Positions 1 to 11,290 of a stretch of DNA of 64,000 bases are shown here, piece after piece. Position 1 is the first letter of the stretch, and every line of letters starts with the position of its first letter. Source of the stretch: Symsagittifera roscoffensis (Eukaryota; Xenacoelomorpha; Acoela; Convolutidae); NCBI RefSeq assembly GCF_963678635.1, contig NC_087063.1, positions 22,016,701 to 22,080,700 on the forward strand. The letters are read 5' to 3'. The notes beneath the pieces were generated by a model, which saw only the letters and a list, made by a program, of their open reading frames with translations, did no database searches and was not told the origin of the DNA. The position numbers were made by a program, and so were the translations under genes.

Positions 1-1195
1 ACCACTAACCGAGCTTACCGCACTTTTAAACGAAAATTCCTAAATCACCCATTTAAAACCAAACCCTGAACAGCCAGAGAATATAATAACCACCCAGATC
101 ACACAAACACAAAAAATTACCTTCAAATAACCCTACCCTCATTTCCACAATATACTTCTAAATACTTCTACTACTACTAATGAAACACGAAACTTTGTTG
201 ATGAGCACGTTTTAATGCCAACACTTCATTGGACTGCTTACTACAACTATACTAACCCCCTTTATCTACCACTCACTAATACTAATGAAAATATTGAGAG
301 AAACAAAAATATACTATATAGACTCATCACATCATTAACACCTCGACAGTTTACATACGTTGGATATAAAAAATTTTTAAAAACATTCACCGCGCCCCGA
401 GCAAACGATTACTCAATTGAATACTACGATCATAATATAATCCGTCCTAACCAAGATCAATTTTTAGACGAAGACCGCTTTGCAAACCCGAACTAACCGA
501 AATTTTTTTAAATTAAAATACCATACCTATTTACACTTAATATTTTTGATAAAAAGCACGATCATATAATTTCAGAAGCACTAGTTGACATACAAGCATA
601 TGAAAGCTTCTATGATAAATTTCAGTTATTTTCACTAACCTTTCACTTTCTTTCGCCACAGGAACGCGATTTGCACTGTTCCCACAATATAATGTTACGC
701 ACTAAACAAACGCACACTTACACAGATTATCGTTATTTACACACACCATCACGACAACCCCATCACCGTTTTCAGTTTATTAACTCGAAATACACGTCAC
801 CATTCTTTCTTAATTTTACATATTGCATTAAAAATACTAACATCCGCAACTACGACCCAGTTACCCAAATGTATTTATTCTGTCCCATCACGAAGACCTT
901 CAGTGATGAAGAATCAAGACCCTTCATTAACCCGCATGAACTCATCCAACCTATCGAAATACCCATACTAGAATTTATTCATAACACCAAATATAATCAT
1001 AAAATTTACAACCTAATCCCAAACACACCTCATGAATTCGCAGTAGGCACAGAAGAACTAAACACCATCAACGCACTTCAATTGCTTTGGCCACTGCTAC
1101 AAACTATAAATGTTATACGCATACTAGCCAAGTTATTAAAAACATCAGACTTGATTCACGACATCTTCCCACATGGCTTTTTCCCTGATGATTAA
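1..1195 (+). pseudogene. Broken ORF4 (unknown protein) of element A
   Basis: Homologous to residues about 200-602 of the intact ORF4 at 19013-20821. It begins inside the conserved domain (the TFKRKF segment) and runs in pieces: stops near 67 and 494, an open part at 215-496, another at 671-1195, and a small deletion near 740 relative to B. The last 170 residues are continuous and end with the same HGFFPDD terminus as B. Differences from B in this stretch are mostly synonymous (for example GAATTC/GAGTTT and GATGAT/GACGAC), which indicates selection on the protein while the lineage was replicating. The function is unknown. Confidence 0.85.
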
Positions 1196-2796
1196 GGTAA
1201 ATATGAATTCAAATAGTTTTAACTATTAAATTCAAAATTGTACTAACCATTTTCTATAAATGTTTAATTTATTATTTTAGTCTTCACACCACAATCATCT
1301 ACAAAACAGAAAAAAAGACAAATAAAAATACAAATTTGTTAATTTATCATAAAATTCCTAAATCTTTCGCACTAAATAATGTAGCAAAGTTCATAACCAA
1401 TCTAGTAATTTCATTTATAAATTATTTCCCCAAGAAGCAGTAGAATTAAATACGATGACAATTTATAATTTTAAACTTCCCCAAAAGCACTAAAATTCAA
1501 TTTCTAAGCAATAAATTCATAAAATGAGAAAGCAGTACTAACATTTTCAAAATTTTCATTCATTCGCACAAGAATTCTATCCAAACTCGCACAGCTCGCC
1601 CACGAAGAATTGTTTAAATAATGATTTTATGTTTCAAGTTTTCACCAACAACAACTCAAACAAGCAATAACAAGTTTCAAATTTCCTTTAACCCGGTTGG
1701 AAAGGAACTATATACTAAACCAAACTAACCAACGCAGCCTACTAAACACCACAAATCATAAAATAACAGCATGACTAAGAAAAGAAAACCAACGGTACCC
1801 AAACCGGATTAACCCAGCTTAAAACTGGATCATTGATTCTTTTGAAGACTATTATAAAGTTTAAGAAAGAAATAATAAAACACAAAAAAGTCGTAAGACA
1901 AACCCAAACCAAAAACAAAATGATTTTTGAAAAAAGCACACAACCAAAGTAACATAAGAAAGACCAGAAAAAAACCAACATAAAATGTTATCACATAATA
2001 GGACCTTTCAAAGAAACAGCTTGAAAACATACTCCCACTCCTGGCCTAACCCACCAGAGAAGGGTGTCCTCAGCATGCTTTTAGCCGGCCTAACCCACCG
2101 CGCTACAACCACGCTTTGTGACCACACTTCAATATTTAATAAGAGGTACTCAAGGGTGAGTAACTCTTCGAAATAACTGAACTAATATAAAACGCTTTTT
2201 TGAAAACAACTGACTAAGATCATGACTAAAAACCAAATTAACATAAAATTATAAAATTTTAATCATAATATGCAGTATATAGATCATACACAACAACAAA
2301 GACGAACATCCAAAGACTAGACGATCCCATCACACTCGAACAAAAGAATGGCTAAACACAACCGACATGCCGTCCACAATCACGACTCAAAGGATTTAGA
2401 GTACGACTTGACTTCGCAGAAAAGGACTTCATTGAACTAGACCAATGACCACCTCGATGTTCAAGTATACGTACAGATCCGAGTTACAAGGCATCTCTTC
2501 CAAACACGATTTTCACGCCATTCACAGACGAGGCTGAACACAAAACAGTTCTCTACTAATACAGAAAAATTTGACAAAGCAAACCATTTTGAAATCGGAT
2601 TGATTTCATTGGGGATCACAGTCGTTGTCGAATGACAAGATAACAATTTCATATCCATAATTCCAGCGTCCTGAAACGTTCTTCTTCAAGAGGAACCGGA
2701 TAAAAAAATGATGTTCGCCAAATATCAACGTTCATCATCCATCCTTCAATTACAGAAAGAAAGATAAATCTAAAAAATCTGTAAAGCCCGGATGGG
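1196..2796 (+). other. 3' noncoding region of element A
   Basis: About 1.6 kb with no convincing ORF between the ORF4 stop and the 3' LTR. It aligns with 20822-22426 of B throughout. It contains the recurring GGCCTAACCCACC motif (near 2042 and 2088) and ends in CCCGGATGGG, which directly precedes the LTR and sits where the polypurine tract is expected. Its conservation in A and B without coding capacity suggests cis-acting sequence, but no function can be assigned. Confidence 0.7.
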
Positions 2797-3206
2797 TGGA
2801 ACCTGATCTAAACTACATTTTATTATTGGATAAATTAGATATTTTATCACTATAAAATATTTAATATTAACCAATCATATTCCATCTAACTAACAACCCA
2901 CTTATTTGTAAGTGCTGAAGTTACTAGTAATTTCAGCACCAGAGAGATTTGAATTTAACTTAGAAATTAGTTACCTCTCCAAGAGAACTTCAGCAGCCGC
3001 AATATGCCAGTATACTCTAGATCTATTGAGCCTAGCAGAGACTAGTTAAACACCCTGAGACTAGTAGATATAAGAGTAAGATTAGGATCGGTATTAGACT
3101 AAGAAGTTGCACGAATCTATCCGGCCGAAAATCAGATAGCGTGACGAGCAGACGGTGTACCCTATCCGAAATTACTCTATGAGTTATACACCTAGAAAAT
3201 AACTCA
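2797..3206 (+). repeat. 3' LTR of element A
   Basis: A 410-bp LTR that starts TGGAACCTGATC and ends TAACTCA, so it has the canonical TG...CA ends. It is homologous to the LTRs at 4305, 22427, 27072 and 44185. The internal palindrome at 2912-2939 has one mismatch. Positions 3007-3186 are identical to 4514-4693 in B's 5' LTR, although the rest of the two LTRs differ clearly. The last 20 bp diverge from the other copies. Confidence 0.93.
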
Positions 3207-4304
3207 TGATGTATTCAGAAAAATTCAATTATACCCTGACGATCACGCTTGTAAAATTTAGTTGATGTTCTCAATATTAATTATTTACTCTGTTTGATTG
3301 TCAACAACTGTTAGACCAAACTTCCGCCGATTTTATAACTGATTTTTCTAGTTCATTTTTTTTATTGATATTTGGGAATATTTTGTTTTACTTATTTCTC
3401 GACTATAATGGGCACAACATGCAGCTCTATCAAAGAAAATGATCAAAAATTGAACCTATAGGTCATATGAGGGGAAGAATTACAAGTTACAATCTGCCGG
3501 GTCGACAATTCTAAGAAAAATTCTCGTTAAAACTCCTTTAGTTAATAACTTTTTTTTTACAAAGGTAGATTTTATAGTGTACTGTTGATTCGGATGCCTT
3601 AATTTTTTGTCGACATTTTTTATTTTGCCGACCTTTATTTTTTATTTTTTTTTAGGTCGAGCAAGTTGATTTTCAGAACTCTCTCAAAGTTCTAAAAAGA
3701 CCCGATTTTGGAATTTGATTTTATTACAAAAAAGTAAAACAGGCAAAAAGTAAAACAGGCCAAAAAAGCGTTGATAGGCAGTTTTTGGAAACATTTGACC
3801 AAAAAATGCGTTTATTCGTAGCGTTCCTGCCTCAAAATTAGTATGTATTGGTGCCAAAAGCTCCTTTAGAAATTTTTTAGGGTCAGTCAGCCAAAAATGG
3901 TTATCTCAAAATACTACAAAAGGGGACCCCTTTGGTTCGGCAGGGAGTCGAATCCCTTAGAAAAAACGTCCCCCCTATATCCGCCATTGACTACTTAGTC
4001 GAATGTTTTCCACAGCAATTTAGAATGCTGCTGAATTTCCAAGATTCTAATACAATTAGAATCCCTCAATTATTATTTTTTTAATTGAATGTGTTTTCTA
4101 ATTAGTAACCTCATCAACATGCCGTGCAAGATGAAACGTTTCTTAAAAGTGTGCTCTTACATAATGTAGGCTTAGTTTCCCTTCATAGATTGTTCAAATG
4201 CCTATAAAAAATAATTCTCGTCACATCGACACGCAAAGAGGAGCTAAGTTCTTCATCAAAGAATCATTAAACATTTTGGCAAAAAACTATTTTGAAAAAC
4301 CTAT
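3207..4304. other. Spacer between elements A and B with a degenerate hAT-type MITE
   Basis: No gene is visible. Positions about 3600-3990 align with the interior and 3' end of the MITE family found at 49641-50034 and 57410-57830. Shared features are the AGGTCGA-TTTTC-CTCT stretch, CAAAAATTT-like runs, GGGTCAGTCAGCCAAAAAT, and the 3' end CCCCCCTATATCCGCCATTG, a decayed form of CCCCCCTAAATCCGCCCCTG. The 5' terminus is not recognisable. Positions 4301-4304 (CTAT) are the left target-site duplication of element B. Confidence 0.6.
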
Positions 4305-4713
4305 TGGAACCTGATCTAAACTATATTTTATTATTGGATAAATTAGATATTTTACCACTGTAAAGTATTTAATATTAACCAATCATGATCCATCTAACTA
4401 ACAACCCACTTATTTGTAAGTGCTGAAATTACTTGTAATTTCAGCACCAGAGAGATTTGAGTTTAACTTAGAAATTAGTTGCCTCTCCAAGAGAACTTCA
4501 GCAGCCGCAACAACCAGTATACTCTAGATCTATTGAGCCTAGCAGAGACTAGTTAAACACCCTGAGACTAGTAGATATAAGAGTAAGATTAGGATCGGTA
4601 TTAGACTAAGAAGTTGCACGAATCTATCCGGCCGAAAATCAGATAGCGTGACGAGCAGACGGTGTACCCTATCCGAAATTACTCTATGAGTTAACCACAT
4701 CGGTCCTAACTCA
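4305..4713 (+). repeat. 5' LTR of element B
   Basis: Starts TGGAACC and ends CTCA, preceded by the CTAT duplication. It differs from B's 3' LTR by roughly a dozen substitutions (about 3%, counted by eye), so the insertion is not recent or has been altered since. Differences include TTATTATT/TTATGATT, TAGATATAAG/AAAGTATAAG and AATCAGATAG/AATAAGATAG. At several of these positions it agrees with element A's 3' LTR instead. It holds the 28-bp perfect palindrome at 4420-4447. Confidence 0.95.
4420..4447. promoter_or_regulatory. Perfect 13-bp-stem palindrome in the LTR
   Basis: GTGCTGAAATTAC is followed by TT and then its exact reverse complement. The same palindrome is at 22542-22569, 27187-27214 and 44300-44327, always 115 bp into the LTR, and with one mismatch at 2912-2939. 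It survives while flanking LTR positions vary. It could be a dyad binding site or an RNA hairpin; the sequence alone does not decide. Confidence 0.6.
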
Positions 4714-4715
4714 TC

Positions 4716-4733
4716 TGGTGCGACCATAAGTCT
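4716..4733 (+). promoter_or_regulatory. Putative tRNA primer-binding site of element B
   Basis: TGGTGCGACC begins two bases after the LTR's CA end, the expected place and with the expected TGG start complementary to a tRNA CCA end. Element C has TGGTGCGTAT at the equivalent position (28324). The matching tRNA was not identified. Confidence 0.5.
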
Positions 4734-4800
4734 CGAATAAGACCTTAATAGCTTAGAATTAACCAAAAATAGATTAGAATTTAGACAAAACATTTTAAAA

Positions 4801-4971
4801 ATGTTATACGACGATAATTTAATCGAAATGTCTCTACGACTCAACAGATCAGAGCCGATATTCCGAACGATAACAGAACTACCCGGAATCGTAAGAAGAC
4901 CTCGAACAAGAGACGACATACGACAAAGTAGAAACTTACCATATAGTTACAACTCAAACTTTTATATTTAA
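4801..4971 (+). CDS. Small conserved leader ORF of element B (56 aa)
   Basis: This short frame begins 88 bp after the LTR, inside the leader, and is matched by a 77-residue frame at 28409-28642 in element C. Both begin MLYD and share an arginine-rich middle (RRPRTRDD). Of 11 codon differences over the shared part, about six are silent third-position changes. The frame is also open upstream of the ATG in both copies for about 17 codons with no stop. B is shortened by a deletion near the end. It might be a genuine small protein, an upstream ORF controlling ORF1/Gag translation, or a 5' coding exon joined by splicing. No known domain is recognised. Confidence 0.4.
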   Translation: MLYDDNLIEMSLRLNRSEPIFRTITELPGIVRRPRTRDDIRQSRNLPYSYNSNFYI

Positions 4972-5940
4972 AATGTTATTAGCAATGAATTTAGATTTTC
5001 ATTTACAAACATAAAATCTTGAAGTCAATCTTCATAATCATTTCAGGCGCTAAACAAAATTATTAATATACAATAGCGATTGATAAAAAGATCTCAGATC
5101 GTTTTCTTAAATTCTGCAGTCTTATATAAAACATGTTTAAAAAATATTCATTGAAAATCAAAATTAAAATTAGTAAGTTGACAATAAATTGTTAGTAATC
5201 ATAAAATCATCTGTTGTCCCAGCTTCATCACCTAAACATAACAGCAATCATAAGCTCACTAATATCATTAAAAAACTAAATCTTTTCTTAAATAAATTTA
5301 AACCATTTTAAACTTAAATTCACTTAATTTTAAAATCAGATCATCAAGGCTTATCCTTGGATCTTAATTAATTTTCTATTTCACTAAATTTAAAACCTGA
5401 TCATCAAGGCCTATCCTTGGATCAAAAAGAACAATTTTGTTCTCCCCCACCCACTTAGCAAGTGTCTAACGACCTCAAACGTCGATTCACTATCCAACCC
5501 TTCCAAAAGACCCAAGAGTAAAAGAAATTTTTAAATAAAACTAACCATTCAAATTAAGATAAACAAGGAAGAACTTCGGTTATTCATCCTTCACTTGAAC
5601 CCTCCTCTTACCAGACCCAGGATAGATCTTAGACTTAGTAAGTTTAAAGTATTATCTAACGAACTACTTGCGTTCTAATTATACCTGAACCTTGTGGATC
5701 GATTTACTATTCTCCAACCCTTGAACACAATCACTACCCCTAAGTAAGATTAAGTAAGTTAACACCTTAGCTTATATTAGCCACGAGAAAGTAAAAAATC
5801 TTTCTTCGGAATCGATATACTTTTCTCTCCAACCCTAAACAAATAGATCCAGGTTAAGCTAACCAAAAAATCGTAAGGACTAACAGTTTAAGAAAGTAGA
5901 CATCATCTAACAACTTTTTGCATCCCTCATCCTACCCCTT
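4972..5940 (+). promoter_or_regulatory. Structured 5' leader of element B
   Basis: About 1 kb without a credible ORF, well conserved in C (28643-29567). Two copies of a hairpin motif GATCATCAAGG-(5)-CCTTGGATC lie at 5339-5363 and 5399-5423. Three looser modules each end in CGATnnACT...CCAACCC (5483-5500, 5700-5720, 5813-5835) and each is preceded by a short inverted repeat. Such structures suit packaging, dimerisation or internal initiation, but that is inference. Confidence 0.5.
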
Positions 5941-6408
5941 ATGTCATTCAAAAATCTAGGAAATAAACAAACAATCGTTTTACACAACCGTGAAATAGAT
6001 AACAAAAAATACGATCTGGTAATCACACCTCATACACAAACAGTTGGATATATCAGAACAAAACGACTAACAATAAAAAGAAAAATAATAAACAAACAAA
6101 AACAAATCACACGAAAAAGATTTTCAAAAAATAGAAACGCATTTTCAGAATCAGAAGCCAGCAATTTAGATGAAATCTATAAATTAAAAGAATCGATTGA
6201 TAAAAATTGTCCCATTCACGATCAATTATATTTTTCCGACTCAGAAACAACTTCAAATTCATCAAAAAGAGGAAAAAGAAGAATAAAAAAGCAATATAAA
6301 CACAAACCAGTACACTTGTATAATTGGAATCAACCAATTAGACACATCGATAGTTATATATTAACAGTCATTAAACGAAAAAATGAGCCACAGCCACACT
6401 CAAAATGA
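5941..6408 (+). CDS. ORF1: small very basic protein of element B
   Basis: An intact 155-codon frame between leader and gag. It is rich in Lys/Arg, with a nuclear-localisation-like cluster near residues 107-116 (KRGKRRIKKQ) and another at about 42-60. Its 3' end overlaps the next ORF start by 26 nt in a different frame, an arrangement seen where translation is coupled or frameshifted. The N-terminal half is preserved in C (29568), where seven of eleven codon differences counted are synonymous; the C-terminal third is deleted there. No homolog is recognised. It could be a separate accessory protein or an N-terminal part of Gag displaced by a frameshift. Confidence 0.55.
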   Translation: MSFKNLGNKQTIVLHNREIDNKKYDLVITPHTQTVGYIRTKRLTIKRKIINKQKQITRKRFSKNRNAFSESEASNLDEIYKLKESIDKNCPIHDQLYFSDSETTSNSSKRGKRRIKKQYKHKPVHLYNWNQPIRHIDSYILTVIKRKNEPQPHSK

Positions 6409-9400
6409 CGATAGTCCAGATAACGAAGAGGTTTACCCCTTCCTCATAGATGCACCCGATAATAGAGGGCAGCATGACTTTTGCAAGAATTTACTCCTAA
6501 ATTTGCTTGAACCCGGAATCAGCCCATGCAAAGCAGAATTCCCAGATGTAAAAATCAAAAGACAAATTATTGAACATTATCTGAAAGATATATGTAATTT
6601 AACACAACAATACGGAATCTACACCATAGAATTCAGCACACCAAATCCGAATCACCGCAAATATGTAATTCAAACAGACGATCTTGAATTAGAATTTTCA
6701 AAAGTATTCTTAGAATATATTAAAAGCATACCATATCATAACTCACAAAGAGCAAACTCCATATTTACTAACGAAGTTTTTGCAATAATATATAGCTATA
6801 TTTCAATATTAGAAAAAACAGAATTTCAAAGTATCTCACCAACTGAAACATCCAAACATACAAAAGTACGACAAGAAATCACATTATTTTCAACTTTTCT
6901 ACATATAATCAAAGAAAATTGCACTAAAGATGAAGTTTCACAACACACAAAACATGACTTACAAAAAATTTTGGCATGGTTTACAATAAATTATTTCACA
7001 CATAATATAGACTTAATTTCACAAGCAAGAAAAAATTTCAGACCTCAAAATCCAAACGATGATACTATCATCACAGAACAGTCAGACTACGTTTGGGACC
7101 CTGAATGGTCTCATCATGCATTTATAAATATCCCACAATCAATCTCAAGTCAAGCAATAAGTACAATATCTTATCAAAGAGATTATGTGAGAGTAGTACC
7201 ACTGACTATTGATGCAACACCATTAAACTACAATACATTTTTACCTGATACGCGAAATAACAGTTTAAATTCGACCGTCATACACAATGAAAACCTTAAT
7301 GGAACTAGGAATCTTACACAACAAGATATCCAAACACCATCACACTTCATAAATGAAGAAATCGTCCAAACAACAACAACTACACAACAAAGTATTTCAC
7401 CGATACGTCCAAATTTAACAACACCAAAAAATATAAACACTTCACTAGCACAAGTAACCTTACAATCAACCGTTAAACCTTCGGTTGCTCCAAAATATTC
7501 ACATATGGATTATCAAACATATAGACCTATGACAGTTCCGTCAAAAACACGAAGAACGTTCACAAGAAACACTTTTGCAGAACACAATTATAATTAAGCA
7601 CATTCGTCAAAACAAACTATCCCCACAAAAAACTAATAATAATCATGTAAGTTCTCAATATTGGGATAACCCAATGACAACAACCAACTCAGTAAATTTT
7701 CGAACTAATTCACATCCTCCACAGGACCATAGTGAACACTATCCATTCTTTCAACAAAATAAAAATAAAAAGCAAGCACCTCATCATACGGAATACTTAT
7801 CATCTGATGATGATTATTTACAACCAGACATTTTTGAACCTTATACCCAAGAATATCGCAAACAAGGATCGCGACGACCTCATACATATAAAAGAATTTT
7901 TTCTCCAAATCCAACAGATACACGAAATCATGAACCAATACATATGCCAAATCCAACTAATACACAACCTTTTCAACCAATTCAACCACAAAACCCAATG
8001 ACAATGCACTCGTATCAACCAACTCAAATGCGAAATGAAATAATGCTTCCATATTACCTTCAGCAACACGAAATAACAAAAAATCTACTTTCAAATTTTT
8101 CACAAAAGCCAAATGCCGCAGAATCACTACAGATGACAATGAATCCATACCTCATGGGTGGATCATCCATAAGATCTAATAAACCACTGATGGTACTCAC
8201 AGGAACAGACCCTGAATATTCTGTAGAAGATTATCTAAATGCAGTAACAGCAAATTTAATTTTAAATATAGGACCTGAACCAATTAATACGCCACTACAT
8301 CAAAATTGGATACATAAACGCACATAAAACATTAGATGGCGCAGCTCAAAAATGGTTTTCAGTAATACCTATAGAGATAAAATCAGACTGGAAGAGACTT
8401 ACACAAGAATTTTCAAAAATGTTTGACTCCGAAAGAAATAAACAACACCAAAGAGTTTTATGTAATGAAATTCGCAGATTACCAAATGAAACCATCAAAC
8501 AATTAGCAGTACGTATCGAAACACTAGTTCGAAAAGCATATTCACTAAATACACATGACTATAAAAACACAAAAATGACAGAAATTTTAATGATGACCTT
8601 AACACCTCAATTAAGGAAAATAGCAATAAAAAAGAGAGCATCTCATCCTTCTTCAATTCGAGAGCCAGATTTAGATTTTCGAAAACTAATAGACAAACTA
8701 GAGCAAGCGGAAATCACAATGAAACTTGAAGAAACAGAAAATCTAAAACTACAATATGTTGATCGAATTGAAACAAACACTACACATATAAATAACATAC
8801 AGGAATCAGATACAGACCTAGTTGAAAAAAATAACTGAAATACTAAATATTTGTGAAAAACACCCAAATTTTAAGGGCAAACCATCTTTCAAAAAATGGT
8901 GTAATTATTGCCGACGATACGGACATAGTATTTCCGAATGTAGACAAAAACAACAAGATAACCAAAACAAACCTCAAAAGCATAAAGAACCAAATAAATC
9001 GTTCTATCAATACATGAAAAAAGACCAAAATCTACCAAACAAAAATATATACAGTAACAACAGTTCAGGAAAACAACTTCCGAACAACAGCAATTACACA
9101 AGGAATCAATCACCATATAACTCAAGTTATAGAGGAAGATCACCAGAACGAAGAAATACACAGAATTCTTCACAAAATCATTATAATCGATCAAATAGTC
9201 AAAATAACTATTCGAGATCAAATTCAAATGCAACACAATTTGTTGCTAGATCCAATTCCCAATCAAATCCAAGAAATAAACACTATTCCAATAATCAATC
9301 ACGAAACTCATCATATAACAGAAATAGAAACTATTCACATAATCGAAATAGAAGTTATTCGAACAATCGATCAAGAAATAACTCATATAACAGATCAAAC

Positions 9401-10817
9401 TATCACAGACCAAATGACAATTATCAAAACAGATCACGGAATAATTCACAAAATCGAAATTCAAGTTATAATAATCAATTTAGAAATTCGAAAACTAGTA
9501 GACAAACTAGAGCAAGCGGAAATCACAATGAAACTTGAAGAAAAAGAAAATCTAAAACTACAGTATGTTAATCGAATCGAAACTAACACTACAAATATCA
9601 ATAACATACAGGAATCAGATACAGACCTAGTTGAAAAAATCACAGAAATACTAAATATTAATGAAGAACACCCAAATTTTAAAGGCAAACTATCTTTTAA
9701 AAAATGGTGTAATTATTGCCGACGATACGGACATAGTATTTCTGAATGTAGACAAAAACAACAAGATAACCAGAACAAACCTCAAAAGTATAAAGAACCA
9801 AATAAATCATTCTATCAATATATGAAGAAAGATCAAAATCTACCAAACAAAAATGTATACAGCAACAACAGTTCAGGAAAACCACTTCCGAACAACACTA
9901 ATTACACAAGGAATCAATCACCATATAACTCAAGTTAAAGAGGAAGATCACCAGAACGAAGAAATACACAGAATTCTTCACAAAATCATTATAATCGACC
10001 AAATAGTAGAAACAACTACTCGAGATCAAATTCAAATACAACACAATTTGTTTCTAGATCTAATTCCCAATCAAACACAAGAAACAAATACTATCCAAAC
10101 AATCAATCACGAAACTCATCATATAACAGAAATAGAAACTATTCAAATAATTGAAATAGAAGTTATTCGATCAATCGAAATCAGAATTACCCGAACAATC
10201 GATCAAGAAATAACTCATATAACAGATCAAACTATCACAGATCAAACGACAATTATCAAAACAGATCACAAAATAGTTCACAAAATCGAAATTCAAGTTA
10301 TAATAATCGATATAGAAATTATTCTCAATCAACACATAGAGACAATAACCATTATAATAATTCTAAACATCGCTACAGAAGTAGTACACCCAAACATCAA
10401 AGACATATTAATCAAGTACAATCAAATGAAGAAACAACATCAGAACCCCCAGGTATTGATGACACAGGAAATAACGAACTACAACTAAATCAAATAAACT
10501 GTGGATCATCAGACACAGAAAGTGATACAGAAAACACTATCTCCATAAACATGATAGCAGTCGAAAACGACTACGAACCTATTATATATGAACAACCTTT
10601 TACATCACATATATATGAAAATCAATTAGAACTTCTTCACAATTATTATATTGAACCCATCAAGACTACACAAATTGCACAAGAAATTAACGAAATCAAC
10701 ACCGTAAATAAACCCAATGAAAATGACAAAACAAAATGCTTGAATACAAATCACATCTACCAAAATGTACAAAAAGAACAACCCAAAGAAAAAATTTGGA
10801 CAATACCATTTCTATAG
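6383..10817 (+). pseudogene. gag of element B (frameshifted, with duplicated nucleocapsid segment)
   Basis: Structural polyprotein of the element. The ATG at 6383 starts a 404-codon frame, followed by pieces in other frames (7575-8327, 8419-8838, 8822-9538, 9853-10488, 10551-10817). Comparison with C locates breaks near 7595 (stop), 8322 (about 11 bp lost) and 8830. Order: helical N-terminal region, Gln/Asn/Pro-rich linker, capsid-like domain from about 8200, and a CX2CX4HX4C zinc knuckle (8900-8941), then a long Asn/Ser/Arg-rich tail. The knuckle and flanks are repeated at 9709-9750 by an internal tandem duplication. It would form particles and bind genomic RNA; in this copy it cannot be translated as one protein. 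Confidence 0.85.
8680..10300 (+). repeat. 809-bp tandem duplication inside gag of element B
   Basis: Positions about 8680-9488 recur at about 9489-10300 with an 809-bp offset; for example AGACAAACTA at 8691 and 9500, and the zinc knuckle at 8900 and 9709. The unit covers the end of the capsid-like domain, the knuckle and the Asn/Ser/Arg-rich tail. Element C has a single unit. The units have diverged by many substitutions, so the event is not recent. Confidence 0.85.
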
Positions 10818-11290
10818 AAAGTCCAAGAAACAAAGAATTTCAACCACCAGATCTTGAAATTGATTTTTTAATTGATTCAGGAGCAGAATCAAACATTATT
10901 AACATTCCCACATGGAATGAAATCAAAACATTACACCCAAAATTAACGCCTCTTGCAACCTCTAGTAAACTAGCAACAGCACAAGGATCAAAATTAGTAA
11001 ACTATGGAAAAGTTCAATTATTTCTTCTCCCCACAAGAACACTGGAGCAAAATAAAATTTTAAACAAGGCATTTTAACAAATATTTCATATCACTGATAT
11101 TAAACACAATATCATTGGCATACCATTTATCTCGAAATATATACCAACAATTAACATCTCGAATAGTAAAATACTAATCAAAGATAAGTACACAAAAACA
11201 AAAAATACAGCTCTAACATTTTTTCAAAGATTAAATAAACAACCACCATTCTTTTCAAAATTTTATCCAATTTATAACCAACAACGGAAA
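10818..11290 (+). pseudogene. Aspartic protease (PR) segment of element B pol
   Basis: Retropepsin-type protease that would cleave Gag-Pol. The catalytic triplet region FLIDSGAESN is at about 10866-10895, followed by the flap-like part and then the KHNIIGIPF stretch near 11101-11127, corresponding to the conserved hydrophobic-Ile-Leu-Gly motif. The frame is cut from gag by TAG at 10815-10817, where C reads on, and is broken again at about 11077. B keeps the catalytic Asp; C has Ala there (33510-33512). Confidence 0.8.

Larger units (their letters stand above)
1..3206 (+). mobile_element. Element A: 3' part of an Env-bearing Ty3/gypsy-type LTR element
   Basis: This is the 3' end of a copy of the family represented completely by element B. 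Only the ORF4 remnant, the 3' noncoding region and the 3' LTR fall in the window; the rest lies to the left. The order and sequence match 19600-22835 of element B, with many third-codon-position differences in ORF4, so A is a separate older subfamily member rather than a recent copy of B. The family assignment rests on the gag-pol organisation of B and C, because A itself shows no pol sequence here. Confidence 0.9.

Noticed and set aside
4539-4919. 126-codon minus-strand frame in B's LTR/leader, repeated at 28147-28527
   Set aside because: It is antisense to the LTR and the leader ORF, conserved only because the underlying nucleotides are, and has no recognisable domain.
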